Assembly (NCBI RefSeq): GCF_001506165.1
Contig: NZ_CP011427.1
Location: 3,472,001 to 3,536,000, forward strand
Length of the DNA stretch: 64,000 nucleotides
Direction: 5' to 3'
DNA from: Pantoea vagans
GTDB lineage: Bacteria > Pseudomonadota > Gammaproteobacteria > Enterobacterales > Enterobacteriaceae
This document shows, piece after piece, positions 34,583 through 44,478 of this stretch. Both the position numbers and the translations under genes were made by a program. The notes beneath the pieces were generated by a model that worked only from the letters and a program-made list of their open reading frames with translations, made no database searches and had not been told where the DNA came from. Numbering within the stretch: position 1 is the first letter of the stretch; every line of letters starts with the position of its first letter.

Positions 34583-36721
34583 ATGGCGACGGTGGTGATT
34601 AAGCGTGACGGCTGCAGGGTGCCCTTTGAGGCACAGCGGATTGAGCTGGCCGTGCAGGCCGCAGCCCAGGCAGCGCAAATTGATGATGCGGCCTGGTGCA
34701 GTCAGGTGGCGATGCAGGTCAGTCAGCAACTGGCCGATCGCGCGGAGGTGGATATCCGCGATATTCAATGCGCGGTCGAAGAGACGCTGATGGCGGGACG
34801 CTGGCCGCAACTGGCGCGTGCCTATATCGAATACCGTCATGACCGCGATCTCGCCCGTGAACAGCGTGGCAAACTCCATCACGCTATTCGTGGTCTGGTG
34901 GAGCAGACCAATGCCGCACTGCTGAATGAAAACGCCAACAAAGACAGCAAGGTGATCCCGACTCAACGCGATCTGCTGGCAGGCATCGTCGCCAAACATT
35001 ATGCCCAACAGCAACTGCTACCGCGTGACGTGGTGCTGGCGCACGAGCGCGGCGAGATCCACTATCACGATCTCGACTACTCGCCGTTTTTCCCGATGTT
35101 TAACTGCATGTTGATCGATCTTCAGGGCATGCTGAACAACGGCTTTAAAATGGGCAATGCCGAGATTGAGCCACCAAAATCAATCGCCACCGCCACCGCC
35201 GTCACGGCGCAGATCATCGCCCAGGTCGCCAGCCACATCTACGGCGGCACCACCATTAATCGCATCGATGAAGTGTTAGCGCCCTTTGTGAACCTCAGCC
35301 TGGAGAAGCACCGCGCCGTGGCACACGCGTGGCAGATCCCCGATGCCGAAGCCTACGCACGGGTGCGCACCGAGAAAGAGTGCTACGACGCCTTCCAGTC
35401 GCTGGAGTATGAAGTCAACACGCTGCACACCGCCAACGGACAGACGCCCTTTGTGACCTTCGGATTTGGTCTGGGTACTGACTGGGCCGCTCGGCTGATA
35501 CAGCAATCGATTCTGCGCAATCGCATTGCCGGCCTCGGCAAAAATCACAAAACGGCAGTGTTCCCCAAACTGGTGTTCGCTATCCGCGAAGGCGTGAATC
35601 GCCGCCCTGGTGATTTCAATTACGATATCAAGCAATTAGCGCTGGAATGCGCCAGTAAGCGCATGTATCCCGACATCCTGAACTACGACAAAGTGGTCGA
35701 GATTACCGGCTCATTTAAAACACCGATGGGCTGTCGCAGTTTCCTCGGCGTGTATGAAGAGAACGGCGAGCAGATCCATGAAGGCCGCAACAACATTGGC
35801 GTGATCAGCCTCAACCTGCCGCGCATCGCGTTAGAAGCCAAAGGTAACGAGGCCCATTTCTGGTTGCTGCTCGACGAGCGGCTGGCGCTGGCCAAGCGCG
35901 CATTGATGACGCGCATCGCGCGGCTGGAGAAAACCAAAGCCCGTGTCGCCCCCATTCTCTATATGGAAGGTGCCTGCGGTGTGCGGCTCAATGCCGATGA
36001 CGAAGTCGGTGAGATTTTCCGTCACGGCCGCGCTTCCATCTCCCTGGGTTATATTGGTCTGCATGAAACGCTCAACGCGTTGAGCGGCAACGAAGTGCAT
36101 CCCTATGACGCGCCGCATTTGCGTGAAAAGGGCATCGCCATTGTCCAGCACCTGCGCGATGCGGTTGATGCGTGGAAAACCGAGACCGGCTACGGTTTCA
36201 GTTTGTACAGCACGCCGAGCGAGAACCTGTGCGATCGTTTCTGTCGTCTTGATGCGGCGGAATTCGGCGTAGTGCCGGGTGTCACCGATAAAGGGTATTA
36301 CACCAACAGCTTCCATCTCGACGTCGAGAAGAAAGTGAACCCCTACGACAAGATCGACTTTGAGGCGCCCTATCCCGCTCTCGCCAATGGCGGCTTCATC
36401 TGCTACGGCGAATACCCCAATATTCAGCACAACCTCAAGGCGCTGGAGGACGTGTGGGATTACAGCTATCACCGCGTGCCCTATTACGGCACTAACACGC
36501 CGATTGATGAGTGTTACGAATGCGGTTTCAGCGGCGAGTTCAGCTGCACCAGCAAAGGCTTTACCTGTCCGTGTTGTGGCAACCACGATCCGGCACGCGT
36601 CTCCGTTACGCGCCGCGTCTGCGGCTATCTTGGCAGCCCGGATGCGCGCCCCTTCAACGCCGGTAAACAGGAAGAGGTGCAGCGCCGCGTTAAACATCTG
36701 GAAAGCGGACAATTAGGATGA
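34583..36721 (+). CDS. nrdD: NrdD, anaerobic ribonucleoside-triphosphate reductase
   Basis: A 712-residue class III reductase that makes dNTPs without oxygen. The ATP-cone lies at the N-terminus (VVIKRDGCRVPFEAQRIELA); the catalytic barrel contains HYHDLDYSPFFPMFNCMLID. A C-terminal zinc site has CYECGF and CPCCG, and the glycyl-radical loop RVCGYLG carries Gly681, the same number as in E. coli. I start at the second of two adjacent ATGs (34583), which has GGAG five bases ahead. The stop overlaps the nrdG start (ATGA). Confidence 0.98.
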   Translation: MATVVIKRDGCRVPFEAQRIELAVQAAAQAAQIDDAAWCSQVAMQVSQQLADRAEVDIRDIQCAVEETLMAGRWPQLARAYIEYRHDRDLAREQRGKLHHAIRGLVEQTNAALLNENANKDSKVIPTQRDLLAGIVAKHYAQQQLLPRDVVLAHERGEIHYHDLDYSPFFPMFNCMLIDLQGMLNNGFKMGNAEIEPPKSIATATAVTAQIIAQVASHIYGGTTINRIDEVLAPFVNLSLEKHRAVAHAWQIPDAEAYARVRTEKECYDAFQSLEYEVNTLHTANGQTPFVTFGFGLGTDWAARLIQQSILRNRIAGLGKNHKTAVFPKLVFAIREGVNRRPGDFNYDIKQLALECASKRMYPDILNYDKVVEITGSFKTPMGCRSFLGVYEENGEQIHEGRNNIGVISLNLPRIALEAKGNEAHFWLLLDERLALAKRALMTRIARLEKTKARVAPILYMEGACGVRLNADDEVGEIFRHGRASISLGYIGLHETLNALSGNEVHPYDAPHLREKGIAIVQHLRDAVDAWKTETGYGFSLYSTPSENLCDRFCRLDAAEFGVVPGVTDKGYYTNSFHLDVEKKVNPYDKIDFEAPYPALANGGFICYGEYPNIQHNLKALEDVWDYSYHRVPYYGTNTPIDECYECGFSGEFSCTSKGFTCPCCGNHDPARVSVTRRVCGYLGSPDARPFNAGKQEEVQRRVKHLESGQLG

Positions 36722-37284
36722 TGCATATCCATCGCTATTACGCTGTCGATATCGTTAACGGGCCGGGCACGCGCTGCACGCTGTTTGTTGCCGGCTGCGA
36801 GCATCAGTGCCGTGGCTGCTACAACCAGAGCACCTGGCGGCTCGATTCTGGTGTGCCATTTACGCTGGAGATGGAAGAGCAGCTAATTGCCGACCTCAAG
36901 GACACGCGAATTCCACGCCAGGGATTGTCGTTAAGCGGCGGCGATCCGCTGCATCCGCACAATGTGCCGCACATCCGTCGGCTGGTAAAACGGGTGCGCC
37001 GCGAATGCCCGGACAAAGATATCTGGCTGTGGACCGGCTATAAGATGGCGGAACTCAGTGCGGCCCAGCGCGAGGTGATCGCTGAAATTGACGTGTTGAT
37101 CGACGGGCGTTTCATTGAAGCGGAGAGCGATGCGCGGCTGCTGTGGCGCGGCAGCCGCAATCAAAAGATCTGGTATCTACGCCAGCCACAAGGCGAGCAG
37201 ACCGACGATAAACCCGCTGAACGCCACGCCCAGCAGCGCGATCCACAAGGCGCGCGCCGGGAAGGCACGATGCAGCATCAGTAG
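36718..37284 (+). CDS. nrdG: NrdG, NrdD-activating radical-SAM enzyme with a 33-residue C-terminal extension
   Basis: NrdG uses S-adenosylmethionine and a [4Fe-4S] cluster (CEHQCRGC, the CX3CX2C motif) to make the glycyl radical of NrdD. The body matches the family to WRGSRNQKIWYLR, near residue 155, where E. coli NrdG ends (154). Here the frame runs on for 33 residues, rich in Gln, Arg and Asp, to a stop at 37284. That extension is antisense to the last 108 bp of the permease gene on the other strand. The start overlaps nrdD by 4 bp. The extension probably arose from loss of the normal stop; whether it is kept as protein is uncertain. Confidence 0.93.
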   Translation: MMHIHRYYAVDIVNGPGTRCTLFVAGCEHQCRGCYNQSTWRLDSGVPFTLEMEEQLIADLKDTRIPRQGLSLSGGDPLHPHNVPHIRRLVKRVRRECPDKDIWLWTGYKMAELSAAQREVIAEIDVLIDGRFIEAESDARLLWRGSRNQKIWYLRQPQGEQTDDKPAERHAQQRDPQGARREGTMQHQ

Positions 37285-38214
37285 CGACGGCACACTCACG
37301 GCGGGCAAGGTCATTAACAGCGTCAGAGCCGGTGCGATACCCATACCCGCCAGCATCATGGTTTGCACAATCGGGATCTCTGCCGCCGTGGGGATGACAA
37401 ATAAACAGCCCGCTATCGCCATCAACATCACCCAAAACAGCGTATTTCCCACCGCGCCATCCGCATGTGGGAACAGCCAGACGCGCGCCGCGCCCAGCAG
37501 CAGCACGGCGATGATATACAGCGGGATGGTGTTCCAGAACAATCGCCACATCACCCCCAGCCAGCGCGAGATAAACGGTGATTCATCACGGGTCACCAAC
37601 ACCTTTGGCGCAGCGATCATCTGTTCTGGAACGCTACGCTGCACCAGTGACGCAATGCCCAGCACCATTGCCAACCCCGCCACCAGCCGAATCGCGGCAA
37701 AGTGCCAGCCCAGCACAAATCCCATAAAAATCAGCGTGGCAGGATTAAGCAGCGGATTGGCAAGCCAGAACGCCATCGCCGCCCCGCTTGACACCTGAGA
37801 CTGACGCAACCCTGCCGCGACCGGTGCCGCACAGCAGGTACACATCATCCCCGGTAAACCGAAACCCGTGCCAATCAACGTCGAACCAAAACGTGACTGG
37901 CCCATCAGGCGCAACAGCCAATGGCGCGGAATGAGCACCTGCACCAGCGAACCGAGGATCACGCCGAGCACCGCCGCTTTCCATACTGCGAGAAAATAGA
38001 CCATGGCGTAATCCAGCGCCGCACGCCACGGCGAATCGGCTGCATTGGCCAGAATAGATTTTCCGATTGAATGGGTTTCGGCGGCGGTGAAGGCTTTGCC
38101 GTAATAGGGCTGCCATTTGACATACCACAGGCCAATCACCACCACCGCGAGAAACAGCAGTGGTTTCCACCATGCGAAACGTATCGCTGGCGCTGAGGGT
38201 GCAAGTTGGGTCAT
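37177..38214 (-). CDS. YraQ-like (DUF318) permease
   Basis: A 345-residue inner-membrane protein with about eight to ten hydrophobic segments, belonging to the permease family that includes E. coli YraQ (346 residues). The double-cysteine motif GMMCTCCAAPVAAGLR and the repeat-like GCLFVIPTAAEIPIVQ are typical. Related proteins such as ArsP export trivalent organoarsenicals, but the substrate here is unknown. It is convergent with nrdG, and the last 108 bp of both genes overlap. It starts about 120 bp from the next minus-strand gene yhbP. Confidence 0.88.
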   Translation of the reverse strand: MTQLAPSAPAIRFAWWKPLLFLAVVVIGLWYVKWQPYYGKAFTAAETHSIGKSILANAADSPWRAALDYAMVYFLAVWKAAVLGVILGSLVQVLIPRHWLLRLMGQSRFGSTLIGTGFGLPGMMCTCCAAPVAAGLRQSQVSSGAAMAFWLANPLLNPATLIFMGFVLGWHFAAIRLVAGLAMVLGIASLVQRSVPEQMIAAPKVLVTRDESPFISRWLGVMWRLFWNTIPLYIIAVLLLGAARVWLFPHADGAVGNTLFWVMLMAIAGCLFVIPTAAEIPIVQTMMLAGMGIAPALTLLMTLPAVSVPSLLMLHRAFPARALWIALLGVAFSGFIVGLLALWLA

Positions 38215-38339
38215 ACAGATCTCGTATTCAACTGAATAACGGAAGCCGCACGATGATGTGCGGCGGATAAACCACAGTGTTATTCAGGTTATCGAAATCT
38301 GCCACGCTTAACTGACGTAAATTTGATCCGCCGCGGAAA

Positions 38340-38846
<507 letters not shown>

Positions 38847-38859
38847 TCAGGATAGTGAA

Positions 38860-39147
38860 ATGCAACAGAGCTGGCAGCTCTATATGCTGCAAACCGCCGC
38901 CGGGATGCTTTATACCGGCATCACAACCGATGTTGATCGCCGTCTGCTACAGCACCAGTCAGGACGCGGTGCGCGCTCACTGCGCGGTAAGGGGCCGCTG
39001 ACTCTGGTGTTTCACTGTGCCGCCGGGGATCGCTCCGCCGCCTCCCGCCTGGAATATCAGGTGAAGCAGTTGAGCCGCACGCAAAAGCTGCTGCTGGTGG
39101 CGCAGCAGCCTGCCTGCCTGAACGCGTGGTTCAATCGAACCGATTAA
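38860..39147 (+). CDS. yhbQ: YhbQ, GIY-YIG nuclease-fold protein
   Basis: A 95-residue stand-alone GIY-YIG domain: [20 protein letters not shown] carries the signature (in YTG form), followed by [17 protein letters not shown] and [10 protein letters not shown]. Family members can nick or cut DNA; the cellular role is unsettled. It is convergent with yhbS, overlapping it by 17 bp at the 3' ends. Confidence 0.93.
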   Translation: MQQSWQLYMLQTAAGMLYTGITTDVDRRLLQHQSGRGARSLRGKGPLTLVFHCAAGDRSAASRLEYQVKQLSRTQKLLLVAQQPACLNAWFNRTD

Positions 39148-39637
39148 AAGGCTCGGAGAATGCGATCAGCCCTTCAGCGCCCACGAATGCGTCATCCGCG
39201 AGTTTATACACCTGAAACGCTGCTTCGCTGCCTAACCAACGACAATGCAAACCGTGTCTCGCTGCCGGTTCGAAGCCCAGCGGGTTGTAAAATTCTGGAT
39301 CGCCCAGAACCACCACCGCGCTGTAGCTGAATTCATTAAGCGAATCCAATCCTTCATATACCAACTTTTTGGCAATGCCCTGTTTACGCACCGATTCATC
39401 CACCGCGAGCGGTGCTAATGCCACCCAGTTGCGATCTTCACCCTGAAGCGTGACCGGGCTGAAGGCCGCGTAGCCCAGCACCTGCCCCTCATCATCCGTG
39501 GCCACCACACCGAGCGTGAGTAAACCGTCTTCACGTAACTGTTGCACCAGTTCCGCTTCGGCTGCGGTAGCAAAACTGCGCTTTAACAGATTGTCGATGC
39601 CCGCCGCATCCACACCAATTTCAGTACGAATCAACAT
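39131..39637 (-). CDS. yhbS: YhbS, GNAT acetyltransferase
   Basis: A 168-residue GNAT protein with [20 protein letters not shown] (acetyl-CoA binding) and [20 protein letters not shown], matching E. coli YhbS. The acceptor is not known from sequence. It starts 7 bp inside the end of ubiT and is translationally coupled to it. Confidence 0.93.
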   Translation of the reverse strand: MLIRTEIGVDAAGIDNLLKRSFATAAEAELVQQLREDGLLTLGVVATDDEGQVLGYAAFSPVTLQGEDRNWVALAPLAVDESVRKQGIAKKLVYEGLDSLNEFSYSAVVVLGDPEFYNPLGFEPAARHGLHCRWLGSEAAFQVYKLADDAFVGAEGLIAFSEPFNRFD

Positions 39638-40155
39638 GAGATCCCCGCGCGCGCCTCAGCGGCCTTCGCGTCCTGTTTCATTCCTGCCTCAACGAAGGCA
39701 GCCAGCTGCTGTAACCCGGTGCGCAAAGGCGTGGGCATGGCATCCAGTTCAATAGCATCCATTAGATTCTTCACCTCCAGCCCCAGCTCCGTGTCACCTT
39801 CAATCACCAAACGGCGTTGAAAAAACAACATATCAGGGTCTGCTTTGCGTGCTGCTACCAGCAACAGATCGTTGGCTTCGCCACGAAACCAGACATCTGC
39901 CTCGGCGTCGCGCGAAACGGTCAGGCGGCCTTCTTGCAAGGTGGTGATCCAGCGCAGATTGACATCCGCAATCTCGATCCCCAGAAAGCGCCCTTCCAGA
40001 AAGTCTAACTCACCTTCAGACAAAGCATGACGAAATTGCCAGTTTAAGAGTTGTTGCAAAACCACTTTTTTTACAGGGAATGGGGTAAATGAAACAGGTA
40101 AGGCAAGGAATTCTGGGCCTTTTTCGACAATCAGGCCGCGTAAGCGCGTGAGCAT
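39631..40155 (-). CDS. ubiT: UbiT (YhbT), SCP2-domain accessory factor for O2-independent ubiquinone synthesis
   Basis: The 174-residue SCP2-type protein probably binds lipid intermediates of ubiquinone and works with the divergently encoded UbiU-UbiV hydroxylase. Segments ILVSFTPFPVKKV-like LPVSFTPFPVKKVVLQQLL, LSEGELDFLEGRFLGI, DPDMLFFQRRLVIEGDTELG and VKNLMDAIELD match E. coli UbiT. I start at the ATG at 40155; the frame is open to a TTG nine bases upstream. Promoters for ubiT and ubiU share the 203-bp gap, where I see no good FNR site. Confidence 0.93.
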   Translation of the reverse strand: MLTRLRGLIVEKGPEFLALPVSFTPFPVKKVVLQQLLNWQFRHALSEGELDFLEGRFLGIEIADVNLRWITTLQEGRLTVSRDAEADVWFRGEANDLLLVAARKADPDMLFFQRRLVIEGDTELGLEVKNLMDAIELDAMPTPLRTGLQQLAAFVEAGMKQDAKAAEARAGISC

Positions 40156-40358
40156 AATCAACAATCCCTTCAGAAAATTTTACCTATATTGCCACATCCC
40201 TGCTGCTGCGACTCCACTGAGATCAAGGAAATCGCTGAACAACTGGTTAAATAATCTTCACTCCGCCTCATCAATACGGCTTTCACTGCCTTAAATCAAC
40301 ATTCCTGTTCGGTACCTTCTCTAGACTTTACCGCTTCTGAATTCGGGGAGGAAAACGT

Positions 40359-41354
40359 ATGGAACTGCTGTGTCCAGCGGGGAATTTGCCTGCGCTGAAA
40401 TCGGCGGTGGAGCATGGTGCCGATGCGGTGTATGTCGGCCTCAAAGATGATACCAATGCCCGCCACTTTGCTGGCCTCAATTTTACCGACAAGAAACTGG
40501 CCGAAGCCGCGCGCTTTCTGCATCAGAATCGCCGCAAACTGCATGTGGCCATCAACACTTTTGCGCATCCAGACGGCATCAATCGTTGGCAGACCGCCAT
40601 TGATGTCGCGGCGCAAAACGGTGCCGATGCCTTGATCCTCGCCGATATCGCCACGCTGGAATATGCCGCGCAGCGTTATCCGCAGGTTGAGCGCCATCTC
40701 TCTGTACAAGCCTCAGCGACAAATTTGCAGGCCATCCACTTTTATCATCGCCACTTCGATCTGAGCCGTGTGGTGCTACCGCGCGTACTGTCGATGCATC
40801 AGGTGAGACAGCTGGCGCGCGAGACGCCGGTGCCGCTGGAGGTCTTTGCCTTCGGCAGCCTGTGCATCATGGCTGAAGGCCGCTGCTATCTCTCTTCGTG
40901 GCTGACGGGTGAGTCACCCAACAGTGCGGGGGCTTGCTCGCCCGCCAAATTTGTACGCTGGCAGCAAACGCCGCAGGGGATGGAATCTCGTCTCAATGAG
41001 GTACTGATCGACCGTTACGGCACCGATGAGAGCGCCGGTTATCCCACGCTGTGCAAAGGCCGTTATGAAGTGGATAACCAGCGCTACCACGTGCTGGAAG
41101 AGCCCACCAGCCTGAATACGCTGTCGCTGCTGCCTGAACTGCTGCGCGCCAATATCGCCTCGGTGAAAATTGAGGGGCGCCAACGTAGCCCCGCCTATGT
41201 GGCGCAGGTCGCCAAAGTGTGGCGCCAGGCGATTGATCGCTGCATGGCCTCGCCCGAGCAGTTTGCTGTGCAAGAGCCGTGGATGCGCGCACTGGGTGAG
41301 CTTTCTGAGGGTAGCCAGACCACGCTGGGTGCTTATCACCGCGACTGGCAGTAA
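40359..41354 (+). CDS. ubiU: UbiU (YhbU), U32 peptidase-family [4Fe-4S] subunit of the anaerobic ubiquinone hydroxylase
   Basis: The 331-residue U32-family protein starts MELLCPAGNLPALKSAVEHG, with ADAVYVGLKDDTNARHFAGL. The cysteines in FGSLCIMAEGRCYLSSWLTG and AGACSPAKFVRW are cluster ligands in this family. With UbiV it hydroxylates the ubiquinone ring without oxygen; E. coli UbiUV is needed for anaerobic ubiquinone. GGGGAGG precedes the ATG. ubiV begins 9 bp after the stop. Confidence 0.95.
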   Translation: MELLCPAGNLPALKSAVEHGADAVYVGLKDDTNARHFAGLNFTDKKLAEAARFLHQNRRKLHVAINTFAHPDGINRWQTAIDVAAQNGADALILADIATLEYAAQRYPQVERHLSVQASATNLQAIHFYHRHFDLSRVVLPRVLSMHQVRQLARETPVPLEVFAFGSLCIMAEGRCYLSSWLTGESPNSAGACSPAKFVRWQQTPQGMESRLNEVLIDRYGTDESAGYPTLCKGRYEVDNQRYHVLEEPTSLNTLSLLPELLRANIASVKIEGRQRSPAYVAQVAKVWRQAIDRCMASPEQFAVQEPWMRALGELSEGSQTTLGAYHRDWQ

Positions 41355-41363
41355 GGAGAACCG

Positions 41364-42248
41364 ATGAAATACGCACTCGGGCCGGTGCTGTGGTACTGGC
41401 CAACCGAATCACTGGACGCTTTTTATCAGAAAGCCGCAGAGAGCAGCGCCGAGATTATCTATCTCGGTGAAGCGGTATGCAGCAAACGCCGCGCCACCTC
41501 GTTTAATCAGTGGATGGAGATGGGCCGCACGCTGGCTCAGCATGGCAAACAAGTGGTGCTTAGCACGCTGGCGCTGCTGCAGTCGCCCTCTGAAGTGAAA
41601 GAGCTAAGACGCTATGTCGAAAATGGCGAGTTTTTGCTGGAGGCGAACGACATCGGCACGGTGAACATGGCGGCGGAACGTCAGCTGCCGTTTGTTGCCG
41701 GGCCCACACTTAACGTCTACAACGCACAAACGCTGCAGCTGTTACTCAAAGAGGGAATGACGCGTTGGTGTATGCCGGTAGAGATGTCACGCGACTGGCT
41801 GATTCAGCTGCTACAGCAGTGTGACGCCGCCGGCGTGCGCGATAAATTCGAAGTAGAAGTACTCGGCTACGGTCATCTGCCTTTGGCACTCTCGGCTCGC
41901 TGCTTCACTGCGCGTTCGGAAAACCGATCCAAAGATGATTGCCAGACGTGCTGCATCAACTATCCCACCGGACGTCGCGTGCTGTCGCAAGAGGGCCAGC
42001 AAGTGTTTGTGCTGAATGGGATTCAGACCATGAGCGGCTACTGCTATAACCTGGGTAATGACCTTGCCGGCATGCATAACTGGATCGACATTGTGCGCTT
42101 GTCCCCACAGGATGAAACTACGCTGGCTGAGATTGATCGCTTCCGCGCTAACGAAGCGGGAGAAGCGCCGCTGATGATGGCGCGCGGCAGTGACAGCAAT
42201 GGTTACTGGCGTCGTTTAGCCGGTATGGCGCTGGAGGGTGGCCGATAA
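41364..42248 (+). CDS. ubiV: UbiV (YhbV), U32 peptidase-family [4Fe-4S] subunit of the anaerobic ubiquinone hydroxylase
   Basis: The 294-residue partner of UbiU. It carries YLGEAVCSKRRATSFNQWME and the cysteine-rich segment CFTARSENRSKDDCQTCC, which together supply the four ligands of its [4Fe-4S] cluster, then LNGIQTMSGYCYNLGNDL. It is translated from AAGGAG 9 bp after ubiU, so the two form an operon. Confidence 0.95.
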   Translation: MKYALGPVLWYWPTESLDAFYQKAAESSAEIIYLGEAVCSKRRATSFNQWMEMGRTLAQHGKQVVLSTLALLQSPSEVKELRRYVENGEFLLEANDIGTVNMAAERQLPFVAGPTLNVYNAQTLQLLLKEGMTRWCMPVEMSRDWLIQLLQQCDAAGVRDKFEVEVLGYGHLPLALSARCFTARSENRSKDDCQTCCINYPTGRRVLSQEGQQVFVLNGIQTMSGYCYNLGNDLAGMHNWIDIVRLSPQDETTLAEIDRFRANEAGEAPLMMARGSDSNGYWRRLAGMALEGGR

Positions 42249-42318
42249 AGGCACGTTCCGGCTATATTCCTGCTGTTATTAGCAGTTTTAATATGGGTAA
42301 TGATGCGTAATACTGACT

Positions 42319-42344
42319 GGCGCAGGTTTATCAACACCTGCGCC
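42319..42344. repeat. Hairpin between ubiV and yhbW
   Basis: GGCGCAGGT, an 8-base loop and ACCTGCGCC form a perfect 9-bp stem. No T-run follows, so rather than a clean terminator it is a structure in the leader of yhbW or the end of the ubiUV transcript. Confidence 0.5.
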
Positions 42345-42363
42345 ATCATAAGCTGGAGTGCCC

Positions 42364-43374
42364 ATGTCTGAGAAAAAAACTGTTCGCCTGTCCGTACTGG
42401 ATCTGGCACCGATTCCACAAGGTTCTGCCGCGCGAGAAGCCTTCCACAATTCACTGGCGCTGGCGCGTCAATCTGAAGCGTTAGGTTTCCACCGTTACTG
42501 GCTCGCTGAGCACCACAACATGACCGGTATCGCCAGTGCGGCGACCTCCGTGTTGATTGGCTATCTGGCCGCCAATACGGAAACCTTGCGTTTAGGCTCT
42601 GGCGGCATCATGTTGCCCAACCATGCACCGCTGGTGATCGCCGAACAGTTTGGTACGCTGGAATCGCTGTATCCTGGCCGTATCGATTTGGGACTGGGCC
42701 GTGCGCCGGGTTCTGACCAGCGCACCATGCTAGCGTTGCGCCGTCATCTCTCCAGTGCTCAGGCGGATAGCTTCCCAGAAGACGTGGCGGAACTGATTCG
42801 CTGGTTTGACGCCGAAGAGGGTGAACATCCGCCAGTGCAGCCGGTACCCGGTTTGGGTCTGAAAATTCCAGTGTGGCTGCTGGGCTCCAGTCTCTACAGC
42901 GCACAGTTGGCCGCGCAGCTGGGCTTGCCGTTTGCCTTCGCCTCCCACTTTGCACCTGACCTGTTGTTCCAGGCGCTGCATCTCTATCGCGAGAAATTTA
43001 AACCTTCTGCGCGTCTGGCAAAACCTTACGCCATGGTGTGCGTCAATGTAGTGGCAGCCGATAGCGAACGCGATGCGCGCTTCCTGTTCACTTCCATGCA
43101 GCAGCAGTTCATCAACCTGCGTCGTGGCAAACCGGGTCCGCTGCCTGCGCCGGTTGAGAATATGGATAACCTGTGGTCACCGTCCGAACAATATGGTGTA
43201 CAGCAGGCGCTGAGCATGTCGATCGTCGGTGACAGTGACAAAGTACGCCAGGGGCTGGCCGCGTTAATACGTGAAACCCAGGCGGATGAAATCATGGTTA
43301 ACGGACAGATTTTCGATCCGCAAGCACGTCTGCGCTCCTTTGCTTTGGCGATGGCAGCGGCGCGCTCGCTGTAA
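42364..43374 (+). CDS. yhbW: YhbW, luciferase-like flavin monooxygenase
   Basis: A 336-residue member of the bacterial luciferase-like family, with [55 protein letters not shown] and [13 protein letters not shown]. It binds reduced FMN; the substrate is unknown. The ATG at 42364 has GGAG six bases ahead, while a GTG two codons upstream is less well placed. In E. coli yhbW follows yhbUV in the same order. Confidence 0.93.
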   Translation: MSEKKTVRLSVLDLAPIPQGSAAREAFHNSLALARQSEALGFHRYWLAEHHNMTGIASAATSVLIGYLAANTETLRLGSGGIMLPNHAPLVIAEQFGTLESLYPGRIDLGLGRAPGSDQRTMLALRRHLSSAQADSFPEDVAELIRWFDAEEGEHPPVQPVPGLGLKIPVWLLGSSLYSAQLAAQLGLPFAFASHFAPDLLFQALHLYREKFKPSARLAKPYAMVCVNVVAADSERDARFLFTSMQQQFINLRRGKPGPLPAPVENMDNLWSPSEQYGVQQALSMSIVGDSDKVRQGLAALIRETQADEIMVNGQIFDPQARLRSFALAMAAARSL

Positions 43375-43377
43375 TGG

Positions 43378-44295
43378 TTACTGCGGTGGGTTCAACCCTT
43401 CTGGCCCCACCGCCACCGTACGAATATCCCGCGCGGGTGATTGCCCGTAAAATCGACTGTACTCACGGCTGAACTGTGACGCACTCTGGTACCCCACGCG
43501 ATATCCCGCCGTACCCGCATCTAACTTCTCAATCAGCATCAAACGCCGCGCTTCGTTGAGGCGTAATTGCTTCTGGTATTGCATCGGCGTCATCGCCGTC
43601 ACCGCTTTAAAGTGATGATGCAGCGATGAAATGCTCATGCCGACGCTGCTCGCCAATTGGTCCATTTTTAACGGCTGATGAAAGTGTTCACGCAACCAGC
43701 GTGCCGCGCGCGCCACTTTGTTGCCCGGACGTTCGGTTAACGCCATGTTGAGAATGCGTGGCCCTTCTGGCCCCGTCAGCAAGCGATAGAAAATCTCCTG
43801 CTCAATCAAGGGGGCCAGCGCGGGAATGTCTTGCGGCTGATCCAATAACTCGACCAGGCGAATCACCGCATCCACCAACGGTGGAGCGACTTTGTGGACG
43901 GTGATGCCGCGCTCATTCAGCCTTGCCGCCTCCACCTGCTGTAGCGGAAAGTGTTCGAGGTAACGCATCAAGCGGGTTTCGTTGATGGTGATGCCGACGC
44001 CGAGATTAGGCTTCTCTGGCGTGGCCAACACCACGCAGGATTGCACCGGCATATCCAGCGTCACCAGCAGCAAGTCACCCGCGCCGTAATGCATCACGTC
44101 ATCGCCCATTCGCAGGGCTTTTTGCCCCTGCGCCACCAGAGCGAAACTGGCCCAGGTGGCCACATGAGCCAGACTGGTCGGCTTGGAGCTTCGTCCAAAG
44201 GAAAGAAAATCAATTGCGCTGAAGTGGCGGCCATCTTCCGGGGTGTGGCGGGCAATCATCGCCACCAGTTGCTGCCACTGTTCCTGATGAATCAT
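43378..44295 (-). CDS. AraC-family transcriptional regulator
   Basis: The 305-residue protein has an N-terminal AraC_N-type cupin region (ATWASFALVAQGQKALRMGD, GAGDLLLVTLDMPVQS) and two helix-turn-helix motifs in its C-terminal third (LKMDQLASSVGMSISSLHHH, MTPMQYQKQLRLNEARRLML). It is divergent from the SDR gene, 183 bp apart, and this class commonly regulates an adjacent oxidoreductase gene. Its 3' end lies 3 bp from the yhbW stop, a tight convergent arrangement. Confidence 0.9.
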   Translation of the reverse strand: MIHQEQWQQLVAMIARHTPEDGRHFSAIDFLSFGRSSKPTSLAHVATWASFALVAQGQKALRMGDDVMHYGAGDLLLVTLDMPVQSCVVLATPEKPNLGVGITINETRLMRYLEHFPLQQVEAARLNERGITVHKVAPPLVDAVIRLVELLDQPQDIPALAPLIEQEIFYRLLTGPEGPRILNMALTERPGNKVARAARWLREHFHQPLKMDQLASSVGMSISSLHHHFKAVTAMTPMQYQKQLRLNEARRLMLIEKLDAGTAGYRVGYQSASQFSREYSRFYGQSPARDIRTVAVGPEGLNPPQ

Positions 44296-44478
44296 GCGTT
44301 ATGCGCTCCGCGATGAGAAATCACTGTAGGGTTATTCTCGCTTGTCGTCGATGCGCCGCCTAGTCTAAAACCCTCACATTTGCAGGATCGTGCAAAAACC
44401 TTGCAGGATTGCGCTACCGCCTGATTGTATGGACAGCGCATGCTTACCCTTCCCCGAATTCTCAGGTGGAGAGACCCA

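Noticed and set aside
35831..36712. 293-codon minus-strand frame opposite nrdD
   Set aside because: Shadow of nrdD; no known domain, no separate promoter or ribosome binding site.
37115..37798. 227-codon plus-strand frame opposite the YraQ-like permease
   Set aside because: Antisense frame of a membrane-protein gene; Ser/Asn/Ile-rich and without domain features.
40156..40358. Expected FNR site in the ubiT-ubiU promoter gap
   Set aside because: Several ATCAA half-sites are present, but none has a TTGAT partner at the right spacing, so I do not call a site.
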